Part shown: positions 37,095-48,156 of the stretch, one piece after another
Layout of the letters: each line of letters begins with the position of its first letter
Position numbering within the stretch: position 1 is the first letter of the stretch
Origin: Mycolicibacterium iranicum
GTDB taxonomy: Bacteria > Actinomycetota > Actinomycetes > Mycobacteriales > Mycobacteriaceae
Direction: 5' to 3'
Assembly (NCBI RefSeq): GCF_001650495.1
Contig: NZ_LWCS01000003.1
Coordinates: 117,904 to 181,903 of the forward strand
Length of the DNA stretch: 64,000 bases
Translations under genes and position numbers: made by a program
Notes under the pieces: generated by a model
What the model was told of the DNA's origin: nothing
Seen by the model: only the letters and a program-made list of their open reading frames with translations
The model's database searches: none

Positions 37095-38335
37095 CCCCGG
37101 CCGACGGCGCTGCGCCGGGACAGACTGCGGACAACCCGTTCCCCGTCCGCGGGGTGGCCATCCGCGTCGCGGGATGGATCGACAAGCTCGGCGCCGTGTG
37201 GGTGGAGGGCCAGATCGCGCAGCTGACGCTGCGACCCAACTCCAACACCGCGTTCATCACTCTGCGTGACCCCGCCGCCGACATGTCGCTGTCGCTGACC
37301 TGTCCGCGCGACCTGGTCGCCAACGCGCCGGTCACGATGTCGGAGGGCACCCAGGTGATCGTCTACGGAAAACCCAGCTTCTACACCGGCCGCGGCACCT
37401 TCTCGTTGCGCGTCACCGAGATCAGAGCGGTCGGAATCGGTGAGCTGCTGGCTCGCATCGAGCGGCTGCGCAGACTGCTCGACGCGGAAGGCTTGTTCGA
37501 CCCCCGCCTCAAGCGCTCGATTCCATTCCTGCCGAACGCGATCGGGCTCATCACCGGCCGGGCCTCTGCGGCCGAACACGACATCACCGCCGTCGCGTCG
37601 AGCCGGTGGCCCGCCGTGCGGTTCGCCGTCCGCAACACGGTGGTGCAGGGCCCGAACGCTGTGCCCCAGATCGTGGAAGCGCTGCGGGCACTCGACGCCG
37701 ACCCGGAGGTCGACGTCATCGTGCTGGCCCGCGGCGGAGGCAGCGTCGAGGATCTGCTGCCGTTCTCCGACGAGACGCTGTGCAGGGAGATCGCCCGGTG
37801 CACGACGCCGGTGGTCAGCGCGATCGGTCACGAACCGGACAATCCGCTGTGCGATCTGGTCGCCGACCTGCGCGCCGCGACCCCGACCGATGCCGCGAAA
37901 CGCATCGTGCCCGACACCGCGGCCGAGCAGGCCTTGATCACCGACCTGCGCCGGCGCAGCGCCCGTGCGCTGCGGAACTGGGTGAACCGGGAGGCGCACG
38001 TCGTCACCCAATTGCGCAGCAGGCCCGTGCTGGCCCGCCCGTTGTCGGCGATCGACGCCCGCGCCGATGAGATCAGGCGGGCGCGCACCGCTGCCCGACG
38101 CGACATCACACGTCTGATCGCCGCTGAATCCGACCGGATCGGCCACCTGTCGGCGCGGCTGAGCACGCTGGGGCCCGCGGCGACGCTGGCGCGGGGATAT
38201 GCGGTTGTGCAGGCCGTTCCGGACTTCGGTGAGCCACACGTCGTGCAGTCCGTCGCGGATGCCTCATCCGGGACGCGGCTGCGCATTCGGGTCGCCGACG
38301 GCGTGGTCATGGCGACGAGTGAAGGTGAACGATGA
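37091..38335 (+). CDS. xseA: Exodeoxyribonuclease VII large subunit
   Basis: 414 residues from a GTG overlapping the previous stop. N-terminal OB-fold ([21 protein letters not shown]), catalytic domain with [26 protein letters not shown] and [17 protein letters not shown] (catalytic/metal residues of ExoVII), and a C-terminal coiled coil that binds XseB. Degrades single-stranded DNA from both ends in the cytosol. Confidence 0.96.
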   Translation: MTPADGAAPGQTADNPFPVRGVAIRVAGWIDKLGAVWVEGQIAQLTLRPNSNTAFITLRDPAADMSLSLTCPRDLVANAPVTMSEGTQVIVYGKPSFYTGRGTFSLRVTEIRAVGIGELLARIERLRRLLDAEGLFDPRLKRSIPFLPNAIGLITGRASAAEHDITAVASSRWPAVRFAVRNTVVQGPNAVPQIVEALRALDADPEVDVIVLARGGGSVEDLLPFSDETLCREIARCTTPVVSAIGHEPDNPLCDLVADLRAATPTDAAKRIVPDTAAEQALITDLRRRSARALRNWVNREAHVVTQLRSRPVLARPLSAIDARADEIRRARTAARRDITRLIAAESDRIGHLSARLSTLGPAATLARGYAVVQAVPDFGEPHVVQSVADASSGTRLRIRVADGVVMATSEGER

Positions 38336-38544
38336 AGCCCATTAGTGAATTGGGATACGAGGAAGCCCGCGACGAGCTCATCGATGTCGTCGAGCGCCTC
38401 GAACACGGCGGACTCGACCTGGATGCATCGCTCAAGCTGTGGGAACGAGGCGAAGAACTGGCTAAATGCTGCGAAAAGCACTTAGCTGGCGCACGCGAGC
38501 GGGTGGAGAAAGCGCTCGCCGCCGACGACGCCGAAAGCGATTGA
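38332..38544 (+). CDS. xseB: Exodeoxyribonuclease VII small subunit
   Basis: 70 residues, start overlapping xseA as ATGA. Helical hairpin with [38 protein letters not shown], described here by its ends: it begins near residue 5 and ends near 43. The family consensus is LExGxLxLxxSLxxyExG. Several copies wrap each XseA. Confidence 0.95.
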   Translation: MKPISELGYEEARDELIDVVERLEHGGLDLDASLKLWERGEELAKCCEKHLAGARERVEKALAADDAESD

Positions 38545-38578
38545 CCCGGCAAAGATACCCCAGCCTGGATCTCGAAAT

Positions 38579-38592
38579 TGGAACACGTTTCA
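38579..38592. promoter_or_regulatory. KstR-type operator before the 3beta-HSD gene
   Basis: TGGAACACGTTTCA fits the KstR consensus TnnAACnnGTTnnA at every fixed position. It ends 15 bp before the ATG at 38608, so binding would block transcription start. KstR is the repressor of cholesterol catabolism, and the M. smegmatis orthologue of this gene is reported to be KstR-controlled. Confidence 0.8.
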
Positions 38593-38607
38593 GTTAGTCT
38601 TCCGGGC

Positions 38608-39720
38608 ATGGGTGATGCAACGCTGCGGACAGACCTCGGCCGGGTGCTGGTTACCGGAGGTTCAGGCTTCGTCGGGGCGAACCTCGTCACCGAACTCCTC
38701 GACCGGGGCCATCAGGTGCGCTCCTTCGACAGGGTGCCGTCGCCGCTGCCGGCGCACCCGCGCCTCGAGGAGTACCAGGGCGACATCACCAACGTCGACG
38801 ACGTGGCGGCGGCTGTCGACGGTATCGACACCGTCATTCACACCGCGGCCATCATCGACCTGATGGGCGGCGCATCGGTCACCGAGGAGTACCGCCGCCG
38901 CAGCTTCGCCGTGAACGTCGACGGCACCAAGAACCTCGTGCATGCCGCACAGAAGGCCGGTACCAAACGGTTCGTCTACACCGCGTCCAACAGCGTCGTG
39001 ATGGGCGGGCAGCCCATCGCCGGCGGCGACGAAACCCTGCCCTACACCGAACGTTTCAACGACCTCTACACCGAAACCAAAGTCGTCGCGGAGAAGTTCG
39101 TCCTCGGCCAGAACGGTGTGGCGGGGATGCTGACCTGTTCCGTCCGCCCCAGCGGCATCTGGGGCCGTGGCGATCAGACGATGTTCCGCAAAGTGTTCGA
39201 GAGCGTGCTCGCGGGGCACGTCAAGGTGCTGGTCGGCAGCAAGGACGTCAAGCTCGACAACTCCTACGTGCACAACCTGGTGCACGGTTTCATCCTCGCC
39301 GCCGAGCATCTCGTCGAGGGCGGGACGGCGCCGGGCCAGGCGTACTTCATCAATGACGGCGAGCCGATCAACATGTTCGAGTTCTCGCGGCCGGTGGTCG
39401 AAGCGTGCGGCGAGCCGTGGCCGACGTTCCGGGTACCCGGGCGGCTGGTCTGGTTCGTCATGACGATCTGGCAGTTCCTCCACTTCAAGTTCGGGTTGCC
39501 CAAGCCACTTCTGGAGCCCCTTGCGGTGGAACGCCTTTACCTCGACAACTACTTCTCCATCGCCAAGGCTGAGCGCGACCTCGGCTACCAGCCGCTTTTC
39601 ACCACCGAGCAGGCGCTCAAACAGTGCACGCCCTACTACGTCGAGCTGTACCACCGGATGAAAACCGAGGCCGGACAACCTGCCGTGCACGCCGCCGCAC
39701 CGGCCCCGCCGAAAGGCTGA
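38608..39720 (+). CDS. 3beta-hydroxysteroid dehydrogenase / isomerase (Rv1106c-like)
   Basis: 370 residues from the ATG at 38608. Extended SDR: NAD loop VTGGSGFVGANL, catalytic SNSVVMGG and YTETK, and long family blocks such as SGIWGRGDQTMFRKVFESV and DNYFSIAKAERDLGYQPLF. Near-colinear with M. tuberculosis Rv1106c, which oxidises cholesterol to cholest-4-en-3-one, the entry step of sterol degradation. A possible membrane-associated helix lies at about 285 (WFVMTIWQFLHF). A KstR-type box is directly upstream. Confidence 0.94.
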   Translation: MGDATLRTDLGRVLVTGGSGFVGANLVTELLDRGHQVRSFDRVPSPLPAHPRLEEYQGDITNVDDVAAAVDGIDTVIHTAAIIDLMGGASVTEEYRRRSFAVNVDGTKNLVHAAQKAGTKRFVYTASNSVVMGGQPIAGGDETLPYTERFNDLYTETKVVAEKFVLGQNGVAGMLTCSVRPSGIWGRGDQTMFRKVFESVLAGHVKVLVGSKDVKLDNSYVHNLVHGFILAAEHLVEGGTAPGQAYFINDGEPINMFEFSRPVVEACGEPWPTFRVPGRLVWFVMTIWQFLHFKFGLPKPLLEPLAVERLYLDNYFSIAKAERDLGYQPLFTTEQALKQCTPYYVELYHRMKTEAGQPAVHAAAPAPPKG

Positions 39721-39765
39721 GCCACCAGGTCGTCATCATTGGCGGTTGACGACCGAAGGGGGCAC

Positions 39766-40476
39766 ATGCCGGAATTCCACGTCGCCTACACCGGTGATGC
39801 GCAGATCCGCTACCTCGACTCGGGCGGTGACGACCGCGGCGCACCGGTCGTTTTCGTGCCGGGGTTCACCTGCGTCGCCGACGACTATCTCGAGATCCTC
39901 CCGTTCCTGGGTCGACGCGCGATCATCGTGGAGCTACGCGGGCACGGCCAAAGCAGCAGTCCCGCCACGGGTTACGACTCCGACGCGCTGGCCCGCGATG
40001 TCGGCGCCGTGATCGACACGGTTACCGACGGACCGGTGCACCTCATGACTTTCTCGCGCGGCACGCCGTATGCGTTGCTGTGGGCGCTCGCCCATCTCGA
40101 ACGAGTCCTGTCGGTGTCCATCGGCGACTACGTGCCCGAGGAGATCGAACTGCCCGACGACGTCATCTACGGCCTTCTCGACGGGCGGTGGCGAGGTACA
40201 CCCGTCAGCACGCGGGTTGACCGCCAGGCCGGGATCGCCACGCTGCGTTCGGCTCGCGCGCAGTCGCTTTGGGAACCGTTGGCGCGATGGCAGCCACCGC
40301 TGCTGGTGGTGCGCAGCCCGAGCACCCCGGTGGTCGGCAACGACGCCTGGGTTCGGTACCGGGCCCTGTTCCCGGCGGCCCGCATGCACGAATTCGCGGA
40401 TTCGCCGCACGACATATTCCGTCCCGACCGTGGCCGCTATCCGCTCCTAGTCCGCGAGCACATCGACTCGGTGTGA
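39766..40476 (+). CDS. Alpha/beta hydrolase
   Basis: 236 residues from the ATG at 39766, which has AAGGGGG just upstream. Fold markers: FVPGFTCVADD loop, RGHGQSSSPATGYD, and a nucleophile elbow MTFSRGT in which the usual first Gly is replaced by Thr/Phe. C-terminal His in DSPHDIFRP. The atypical elbow makes the reaction uncertain. Overlaps the convergent GGDEF-EAL gene by 30 bp. First gene of the accessory stretch after the steroid dehydrogenase. Confidence 0.82.
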   Translation: MPEFHVAYTGDAQIRYLDSGGDDRGAPVVFVPGFTCVADDYLEILPFLGRRAIIVELRGHGQSSSPATGYDSDALARDVGAVIDTVTDGPVHLMTFSRGTPYALLWALAHLERVLSVSIGDYVPEEIELPDDVIYGLLDGRWRGTPVSTRVDRQAGIATLRSARAQSLWEPLARWQPPLLVVRSPSTPVVGNDAWVRYRALFPAARMHEFADSPHDIFRPDRGRYPLLVREHIDSV

Positions 40477-42816
40477 GGGCGTGCAGAAGGAGGAGACCAG
40501 AGCAGGCACCGCATCCCCGGCCACGGGCCGGCCGAAATAGTAACCCTGAGCGACGTCACACCGCTTGTCACGCAACCAGTATGCGGTCGCAGCCTCTTCG
40601 ACGCCCTCGGCCACCACGGTGATGTCCAGGTCGTGTGCGAGGTCGATGACCGCCGACACTACGGCGGCGGCGCGCGGATCCTCCGACACCGTCGCCACGA
40701 AGAACCGGTCCAGCTTCACCTCGTCGATCGGTAGGTCGCGCAGGTAGGACAGCGCCGAGTAACCACTACCGAAATCGTCGACCGCGACCCGGATCCCGCA
40801 TCCCCGCAGATGTTGAAGGACATCGGTCACCGTCCCGAGGTCGTCGACGACCAGGTCCTCGGTGATCTCCACCGTCAACATGTCCGTCGCCAGTCCGCGC
40901 TGCTCGAGCGCTGCGAGCAATCGCCGAGGCAGCTGCGCATCGCGCAGCGTCGGCGCAAATAGGTTCACTGCCAAGGGCATTCGCACACCGCGCGCCATCC
41001 AGCCTGCCGCGGCGTCGAGCACTTTCTCGACCACCAGATCCGAAACCGGTCGCATCAGCCCGTGCTGACGAACCAGAGACATGAACGCGCCCGGGTACAG
41101 CAGCCCGAGCCGCGGATGAGGCCACCGCAGCAGGGCCTCGACACCGATCATGGCGCCGGTCCGCAGGGCAACTTTGGGCTGATACGCCATCTCCAGCTCC
41201 CCGGCGTCGATGGCCTGACGCAGCTCGCCGAGCAACTGCACCTTGGCTGCGCCTGCACCGGGCGTCCGATCGGGTTTGTCGGCAACCATTTCAACATCGG
41301 GAACGGGCTGCGTCATGTTCGCCTCGAAGGTGTGGACCCGCGACGAGCGCGACTTCTTCGCGGTGTACATCGCCAGATCGGCCCGTTTGACCAACGTCTG
41401 CGCTTCGACCGCCGGCTCGTCCGGCGAGGCCACCGCGACACCGATGCTGGCATGCATAAGAATCTGGTGCCCGTCCACCGCAAAAGGTTGGGCGAATGCT
41501 TCGGCCACTCGCTGTGCGATCAGATCCGATGCATCGGAGTCACCCTGGAGAAGCAGTGCGAATTCGTCACCACCGACTCGGGCGACGATGTCACCTTCGC
41601 GCACGCAGTCGACGATGCGGCGGCCGGCGCCGACAAGGAGGCTGTCGGCCACCGGGTGCCCCAAGCTGTCGTTCACCAGTTTGAAATCGTCGAGATCCAG
41701 CGAGACCACGGCGAGCCAGCGGTGGTCACGTGCTTGCCGCGTCAGCGCGTGCGCCAACCGGTCGTCAAACACCGTCCGGTTCGCCAGTCCGGTCAGCGGA
41801 TCACGCAATGCCTGGTCGGCTGCCAGTGACAGCAGGTGGCGGTTCTCCCATGCGGCCACCGACAGCCGCAGGCATACGGCCATGGTGAGGAAGGGCACGA
41901 TGATGCGTTCGACGCCGGACATGACGAGCAGCGGACCGACCGTGCCGGCGACCATGAAAGGCGCGTATGGCAACCACACAGACACGCCGGGGGGCACTGA
42001 AAAGGATCGCCGACGAGGCATCGCGGTGGAACGAGCCTGCTGTGCCGCTGCGGCGAGAAGGACAACGCCTGCACCCCATCCGATGTCCAGGATGCTGCCC
42101 GTGACGTACGTACCGTTGACCACGGCGTGGGCGAATCCGATATCCGCGACGGTCGTCAGCGCGAACGCGGCCACGACGAAGATCAGCACAGTCCGGTAGC
42201 GGGCGTCGGAACGCACCAGGACCGACACCGCAACCCCGAGGGCCACGATGTCGAGGGGCGCGTAGAGCATCGCGATCACCAGCGTGATCCGATCACCCTG
42301 ATGGTCGGCGTAGATGTCCTGTAGCGCGATGATCCATGCGAGCAGAAAGGCAGACAGCGCAACGGTGACGCCGTCGAGCGCCACCCGCAGCGTCGAGTGC
42401 CGGGTCGAGCCCATGCCGTATCGGGCCATTGTCAGCATCGAGAACACCGCAAGTACGGTGAAGGTCAGGTAGAAGGCATCGGCCAGCGAGGGAAAGGGGC
42501 GTGGGTCCACCGCGCCCTCCCGTAGCAGGCAGACCAGGTCACCGGCGCTGTAGGCACACATCGCGCAAGCCATCAGAGTCCACGACCGGCGCGGACCCCC
42601 GGTGGAATGCCGGGCTGCCAGAGCCGCGCTGAACGTCGCGTAGCCGGACAGGCTCAGCGCGATGACGTTGACGAGGGTCCGCACCACCAGCCCGCCCGCA
42701 TCGTCGGCGGCGATCAGGACTGCCAGCCCGACGACAAGTCCGATCGATATCCACACCCCGCGCCTCGGCAGAGGCCGCAACCGGCCGATACTCACGAAGC
42801 CCCCATGCACTGTCAC
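40447..42816 (-). CDS. Membrane GGDEF-EAL protein (first paralogue)
   Basis: 789 residues, GTG start (another GTG seven codons in). About eight to ten membrane helices fill residues 20-320, forming an uncharacterised sensor-like domain. Then a GGDEF domain with intact GGDEF at 415-419 and an EAL domain with intact EAL at 560-562, DDFGSGYSALSYL and a C-terminal EGVEE. Both synthesis and hydrolysis of cyclic di-GMP are therefore possible. Clearly a paralogue of the protein at 48157-50580, with the same layout and many identical blocks. Confidence 0.92.
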   Translation of the reverse strand: MTVHGGFVSIGRLRPLPRRGVWISIGLVVGLAVLIAADDAGGLVVRTLVNVIALSLSGYATFSAALAARHSTGGPRRSWTLMACAMCAYSAGDLVCLLREGAVDPRPFPSLADAFYLTFTVLAVFSMLTMARYGMGSTRHSTLRVALDGVTVALSAFLLAWIIALQDIYADHQGDRITLVIAMLYAPLDIVALGVAVSVLVRSDARYRTVLIFVVAAFALTTVADIGFAHAVVNGTYVTGSILDIGWGAGVVLLAAAAQQARSTAMPRRRSFSVPPGVSVWLPYAPFMVAGTVGPLLVMSGVERIIVPFLTMAVCLRLSVAAWENRHLLSLAADQALRDPLTGLANRTVFDDRLAHALTRQARDHRWLAVVSLDLDDFKLVNDSLGHPVADSLLVGAGRRIVDCVREGDIVARVGGDEFALLLQGDSDASDLIAQRVAEAFAQPFAVDGHQILMHASIGVAVASPDEPAVEAQTLVKRADLAMYTAKKSRSSRVHTFEANMTQPVPDVEMVADKPDRTPGAGAAKVQLLGELRQAIDAGELEMAYQPKVALRTGAMIGVEALLRWPHPRLGLLYPGAFMSLVRQHGLMRPVSDLVVEKVLDAAAGWMARGVRMPLAVNLFAPTLRDAQLPRRLLAALEQRGLATDMLTVEITEDLVVDDLGTVTDVLQHLRGCGIRVAVDDFGSGYSALSYLRDLPIDEVKLDRFFVATVSEDPRAAAVVSAVIDLAHDLDITVVAEGVEEAATAYWLRDKRCDVAQGYYFGRPVAGDAVPALVSSFCTPSHRVDVLAD

Positions 42817-43240
42817 CGTGCACTCGAACGGACGCCACGGGTTTGCTCACCATACGGCATTGCTGACGTCGCTTCACCCACTTCAGCGGGCCCCTGCGTC
42901 GATCCGCAAGGAGTGACGCGTTTACCGAGGATTCCCCCGCAGAACCTTTACGCCGCGGTCTGGCGAGTTCGAAGTACGCAACTTGTGCATTCCGCGTACT
43001 CGAAGGCATCACCCCAACGTTGCTCGCCGGGCCGCCCAGGATGGCCTACTCGTCGAGCGGTAGCTGGAGGCACAGGCCTCGACATGCGATCCGAAGATTT
43101 GCCAGAAAGGCCGGCGATGCCGGCCGCGCCTGGGCGAGATCTCAACGGAGAGCAAGCGATTGCTTAATCCTTGGCGCTTTCAACCTCTCTGCACCCGCCA
43201 CGGTCCTAGGGTGAACCCCATCGATGGTGAAGGAGCCGTA
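42817..43240. other. Divergent intergenic region before the sulfatase operon
   Basis: 424 bp separating the first GGDEF-EAL gene from the sulfatase operon. Contains an inverted repeat TTCGAAGTACGC / GCGTACTCGAA (42968-43004, one extra base in the left arm) and AGCAAGCGATTGCT (43151-43164, arms AGCAA/TTGCT), both possible regulator sites, and GAAGGAG before the sulfatase ATG. The frame open upstream of 43241 is not needed. No gene seen. Confidence 0.5.
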
Positions 43241-44782
43241 ATGCCGAACGGTAAGCCGAACATCCTGGTCATCTGGGGCGACGACATCGGCATCAGCAAT
43301 TTGAGTTGTTACAGCGACGGCCTGATGGGCTACCGCACCCCCAATATCGACCGCATCGCCAATGAAGGCATGCGCTTCACCGACTCCTACGGCGAACAAA
43401 GTTGCACTGCGGGCCGCGCCGCGTTCATCAGCGGCCAAAGCGTGTACCGCACCGGAATGAGCAAAGTGGGTGTGCCCGGTGCCGATATGGGCTGGGCCGC
43501 CGAGGATCCCACCATCGCCGAACTCCTCAAGCCGCTCGGCTACGCCACCGGCCAATTCGGCAAGAACCACTTCGGTGATCTGAACAAGTACCTGCCCACG
43601 GTGCACGGCTTCGACGAGTTCTACGGCAACCTCTATCACCTCAACGCCGAGGAGGAGCCGGAGAACTTCGACTACCCGCACGAAGACCGGTACCCGAGGC
43701 TGTACAACCTGGCGAAGCCGCGAGGGGTGTTGAAGTGCAAGGCCCTCGACACGGTGTCCTCCGAACCGGACGACCCGAAATTCGGACCTGTCGGCAAGCA
43801 GACGATCGAGGACACCGGACCGCTGAACACCAAGCGGATGGAGACCATCGACGACGACATCGCTGACGCCACTGTCGAGTACATCCAGCGCCAGCACGCC
43901 GCGGGAAACCCGTTCTTCGTCTGGTGCAATTTCACCCACATGCACCTCTACACCCACACCAAGCCGGAGAGCCGCGGCCAGGCCGGGCTGTGGCAGTCGC
44001 CCTACCACGACACGATGATCGACCATGACAAGAACGTGGGCACCGTCCTCGATGTGCTCGACGAACTCGGCATCGCCGAGGACACGATCGTCATCTACTC
44101 GACAGACAACGGGCCCCACCGCAACACGTGGCCCGACGGTGGCACCACGCCGTTCCGCAGCGAGAAGAACACCAACTGGGAGGGTGCCTTCCGGGTGCCT
44201 GAGCTGATCCGCTGGCCCGGCAGGATCGAAGCGGGCAGCGTCTCCAACGAAATCGTCCAGCACCACGACTGGTTGCCGACTCTGCTTGCCGCAGCTGGTG
44301 ATCCGGATATCGCCGACAAGCTCAAGTCAGGGCATGCCATCGGCGACACCACGTACAAGGTGCACATCGACGGGTACAACTTGCTGCCCTACCTGACCGG
44401 TGAGGTGCAAGCGAGCCCACGGCGCGGGTTCTTCTACTTCTCCGACGACGGCGATCTGGTGGCCCTGCGGTTCGAGAACTGGAAGATCGTCTTCCAGGAG
44501 CAACGCGCCAAGGGGACGCTGCAGGTGTGGGCCGAACCGTTCACCCCGCTGCGGGTGCCGAAGCTGTTCAACTTGCGCACCGACCCGTACGAGTTCGCCG
44601 ACATCACCTCCAACACCTATTACGAATGGTTCCTGCGGCACGACTTCTTCGTGTTCTACGCCACGGCCATGGCGACCAAATTCCTCGAGACGTTCCAGGA
44701 ATTCCCGCCGCGGCACCCACCCGCGAGCTTCAGCGTCGATCAGGCCGTCGAAAAACTGCACGAGTTCCTCGCACAGGATTAG
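43241..44782 (+). CDS. Type I sulfatase (first of tandem pair)
   Basis: 513 residues from the ATG at 43241 (GAAGGAG upstream). Alkaline-phosphatase-fold sulfatase: metal-binding NILVIWGDD at the N-terminus, and the formylglycine motif CTAGR with Cys55 in EQSCTAGRAAF. Further active-site blocks are GYATGQFGKNHFGD (Lys/His) and YSTDNGPH (Asp-Asn). No signal peptide, so cytosolic. Cys55 must be oxidised to formylglycine, which the FGE three genes downstream can do. Substrate sulfate ester unknown. Confidence 0.94.
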   Translation: MPNGKPNILVIWGDDIGISNLSCYSDGLMGYRTPNIDRIANEGMRFTDSYGEQSCTAGRAAFISGQSVYRTGMSKVGVPGADMGWAAEDPTIAELLKPLGYATGQFGKNHFGDLNKYLPTVHGFDEFYGNLYHLNAEEEPENFDYPHEDRYPRLYNLAKPRGVLKCKALDTVSSEPDDPKFGPVGKQTIEDTGPLNTKRMETIDDDIADATVEYIQRQHAAGNPFFVWCNFTHMHLYTHTKPESRGQAGLWQSPYHDTMIDHDKNVGTVLDVLDELGIAEDTIVIYSTDNGPHRNTWPDGGTTPFRSEKNTNWEGAFRVPELIRWPGRIEAGSVSNEIVQHHDWLPTLLAAAGDPDIADKLKSGHAIGDTTYKVHIDGYNLLPYLTGEVQASPRRGFFYFSDDGDLVALRFENWKIVFQEQRAKGTLQVWAEPFTPLRVPKLFNLRTDPYEFADITSNTYYEWFLRHDFFVFYATAMATKFLETFQEFPPRHPPASFSVDQAVEKLHEFLAQD

Positions 44783-44828
44783 GGTCGGTCACACACTTCG
44801 GCACCGACAATTCGAGAAGGGGATTGCC

Positions 44829-46373
<1,545 letters not shown>

Positions 46374-46375
46374 CA

Positions 46376-47275
46376 GTGGCCGCGCTCGACACCTGGCACG
46401 ACGGTGCGACGAAGGCGGCGATCGTCGACTTCGTCGAACATGCCGTCACGGAGATCTCACCCGAGGACCGGGTCGCCGTCTTCGACAATGACGGCACCCT
46501 GTGGGTCGAGAAGCCTGCGTACATCCAGCTCGACTTCCTCGTCCGAAGGCTCGCCGAGCAGGCAGCGGCCGACCCGTCGTTGCGCAGCAATCCAGCCTAC
46601 GCAGCGGCCGCGTCCGGCGACCTCGCCTGGTTCGGCAACGCCGTCACCCAGCACTACAACGGCGACGACTCGTCGCTCAAAACCCTTGTCGGAGCCATAC
46701 TCTCGGCCTATGCAGGGCTGAAGGTCGAGGAGCATGCCGACCGGGTCAAGGCGTTCTTCGACTCTGCCACACACCCCACATTGAAGCGGCCCTACCTGGC
46801 ATGCGGGTACACCCCGATGATCGAGCTGCTCCGGTATCTGGAGGCCAACGGGTTCACCAACTACGTCGTCTCGGGCGGTGGCCGCGACTTCATGCGGCCC
46901 GTCACCAGGTCAATCTACGGAGTTCCGCCCGAACGGGTGGTGGGCAGCTCCGTCGGCCTCGACTTCGTCGACGGTCATCTGGTGACGACGAACCGGCCCG
47001 AGTTCCTCGACGACGGTCCCGTCAAGCCGGTGCGCATCTGGGGCCGGACAGGCCGACGACCCATCTTTGCCGCCGGAAACTCCAACGGCGACATCGAGAT
47101 GCTGCAGTTCACCGTCGCGGGTCCCGGGCCGGCGCTGGCCCTGCTCGTTCGCCACGACGATGCGGAGCGCGAATTCGGCTACACCGCAGGCGCGGAGAGG
47201 GCCCTCGAGCTGGCGGACGCCCATGGCTGGACGGTGGCCAGTATGCGTGACGACTGGACGCGGATCTTTGACTGA
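46376..47275 (+). CDS. HAD-family phosphatase in the sulfatase operon
   Basis: 299 residues from a GTG two bases after the sulfatase stop. HAD motifs: DNDGTLW (Asp37, Asp39) as motif I, VVSGGGRDF as motif II, and the late AAGNSNGDIEML acidic motif. Resembles SerB-like/haloacid dehalogenase-like phosphatases with a helical cap. The tight spacing means it is co-transcribed with two sulfatases and the FGE. A role in removing phosphate from a sulfated or phosphorylated metabolite is inferred. Confidence 0.9.
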   Translation: MAALDTWHDGATKAAIVDFVEHAVTEISPEDRVAVFDNDGTLWVEKPAYIQLDFLVRRLAEQAAADPSLRSNPAYAAAASGDLAWFGNAVTQHYNGDDSSLKTLVGAILSAYAGLKVEEHADRVKAFFDSATHPTLKRPYLACGYTPMIELLRYLEANGFTNYVVSGGGRDFMRPVTRSIYGVPPERVVGSSVGLDFVDGHLVTTNRPEFLDDGPVKPVRIWGRTGRRPIFAAGNSNGDIEMLQFTVAGPGPALALLVRHDDAEREFGYTAGAERALELADAHGWTVASMRDDWTRIFD

Positions 47276-48152
47276 GTCCGCCGGCCTCGTGTGGATACCG
47301 CCGCAGACCGCGTTGCTCGGGTCTGACGCACACTATCCCGAGGAGGGTCCGGCGCACAGCGTCGACGTGGACGGCTTCTGGATGCAGCCCACTCAGGTCA
47401 CCAACTCCGAGTTCGCCGAGTTCGTCTCGGCCACCAACTATGTCACCGTCGCAGAGCGGCCGGTCAATCCCGACGACTACCCGGGTGCACCGAAGGAGAA
47501 TCTGCAGCCGGGGTCGATGGTGTTCACCAGGACCTCCGGACCCGTCGACCTGCGTCACCTGAGCCTGTGGTGGACGTGGACGCCCGGCGCGAACTGGCGA
47601 CACCCGGTCGGACCGTCGTCGTCGATCGAGAAGCGGGCCGACCATCCCGTCGTGCATGTCGCCTACGAAGATGCCGCAGCCTATGCCGATTGGGCGGCAA
47701 TGCAATTGCCGACCGAGGCGGAGTGGGAGACCGCTGCGCGCGGGGGCCTGTCCGGCGCGATTTACACCTGGGGCGACGAGCCGGAACAGCCTGCGCGGCC
47801 GATGGCGAACTACTGGCACGGTGAGTTCCCGTGGCGGCCCGACCGCGGTTACGGCCGCACTCGTCCAGTCGGAAGTTTTCCGCCGAACGGATACGGGTTG
47901 TTCGACATGGCGGGCAACGTCTGGGAGTGGACCAGCGACTGGTACACCGACACCCGGGACGCGGCGTCCTGCTGCGAAGCCGAGAGCTACGATCCGCGCC
48001 AGCCTCAGTTCGCGGTGCCCAGACGAGTGGTCAAAGGGGGCTCGTTTCTGTGCGCCGACAATTACTGTCTGCGCTATCGTCCCGCGGCGCGCCGTCCGCA
48101 ACCCGTCGACACAGGGATGAGCCACATCGGTTTTCGTTGCGTCAAGCGCTGA
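47268..48152 (+). CDS. Formylglycine-generating enzyme (sulfatase maturase)
   Basis: 294 residues from a TTG at 47268, which overlaps the HAD stop by 8 bp; a GTG at 47289 is the alternative. FGE-sulfatase fold (SUMF1-like): EGPAHSVDVDGFWMQPTQVTN, HPVVHVAYEDAAAYADWA, LPTEAEWETAARGG and GNVWEWTSDWY. The copper-binding Cys pair is Cys262 and Cys267 in GGSFLCADNYCLRYRPAARR, matching the M. tuberculosis Rv0712 pattern. Converts the CTAGR cysteine of the two operon sulfatases to formylglycine in the cytosol. Confidence 0.95.
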   Translation: MTESAGLVWIPPQTALLGSDAHYPEEGPAHSVDVDGFWMQPTQVTNSEFAEFVSATNYVTVAERPVNPDDYPGAPKENLQPGSMVFTRTSGPVDLRHLSLWWTWTPGANWRHPVGPSSSIEKRADHPVVHVAYEDAAAYADWAAMQLPTEAEWETAARGGLSGAIYTWGDEPEQPARPMANYWHGEFPWRPDRGYGRTRPVGSFPPNGYGLFDMAGNVWEWTSDWYTDTRDAASCCEAESYDPRQPQFAVPRRVVKGGSFLCADNYCLRYRPAARRPQPVDTGMSHIGFRCVKR

Positions 48153-48156
48153 TGGT

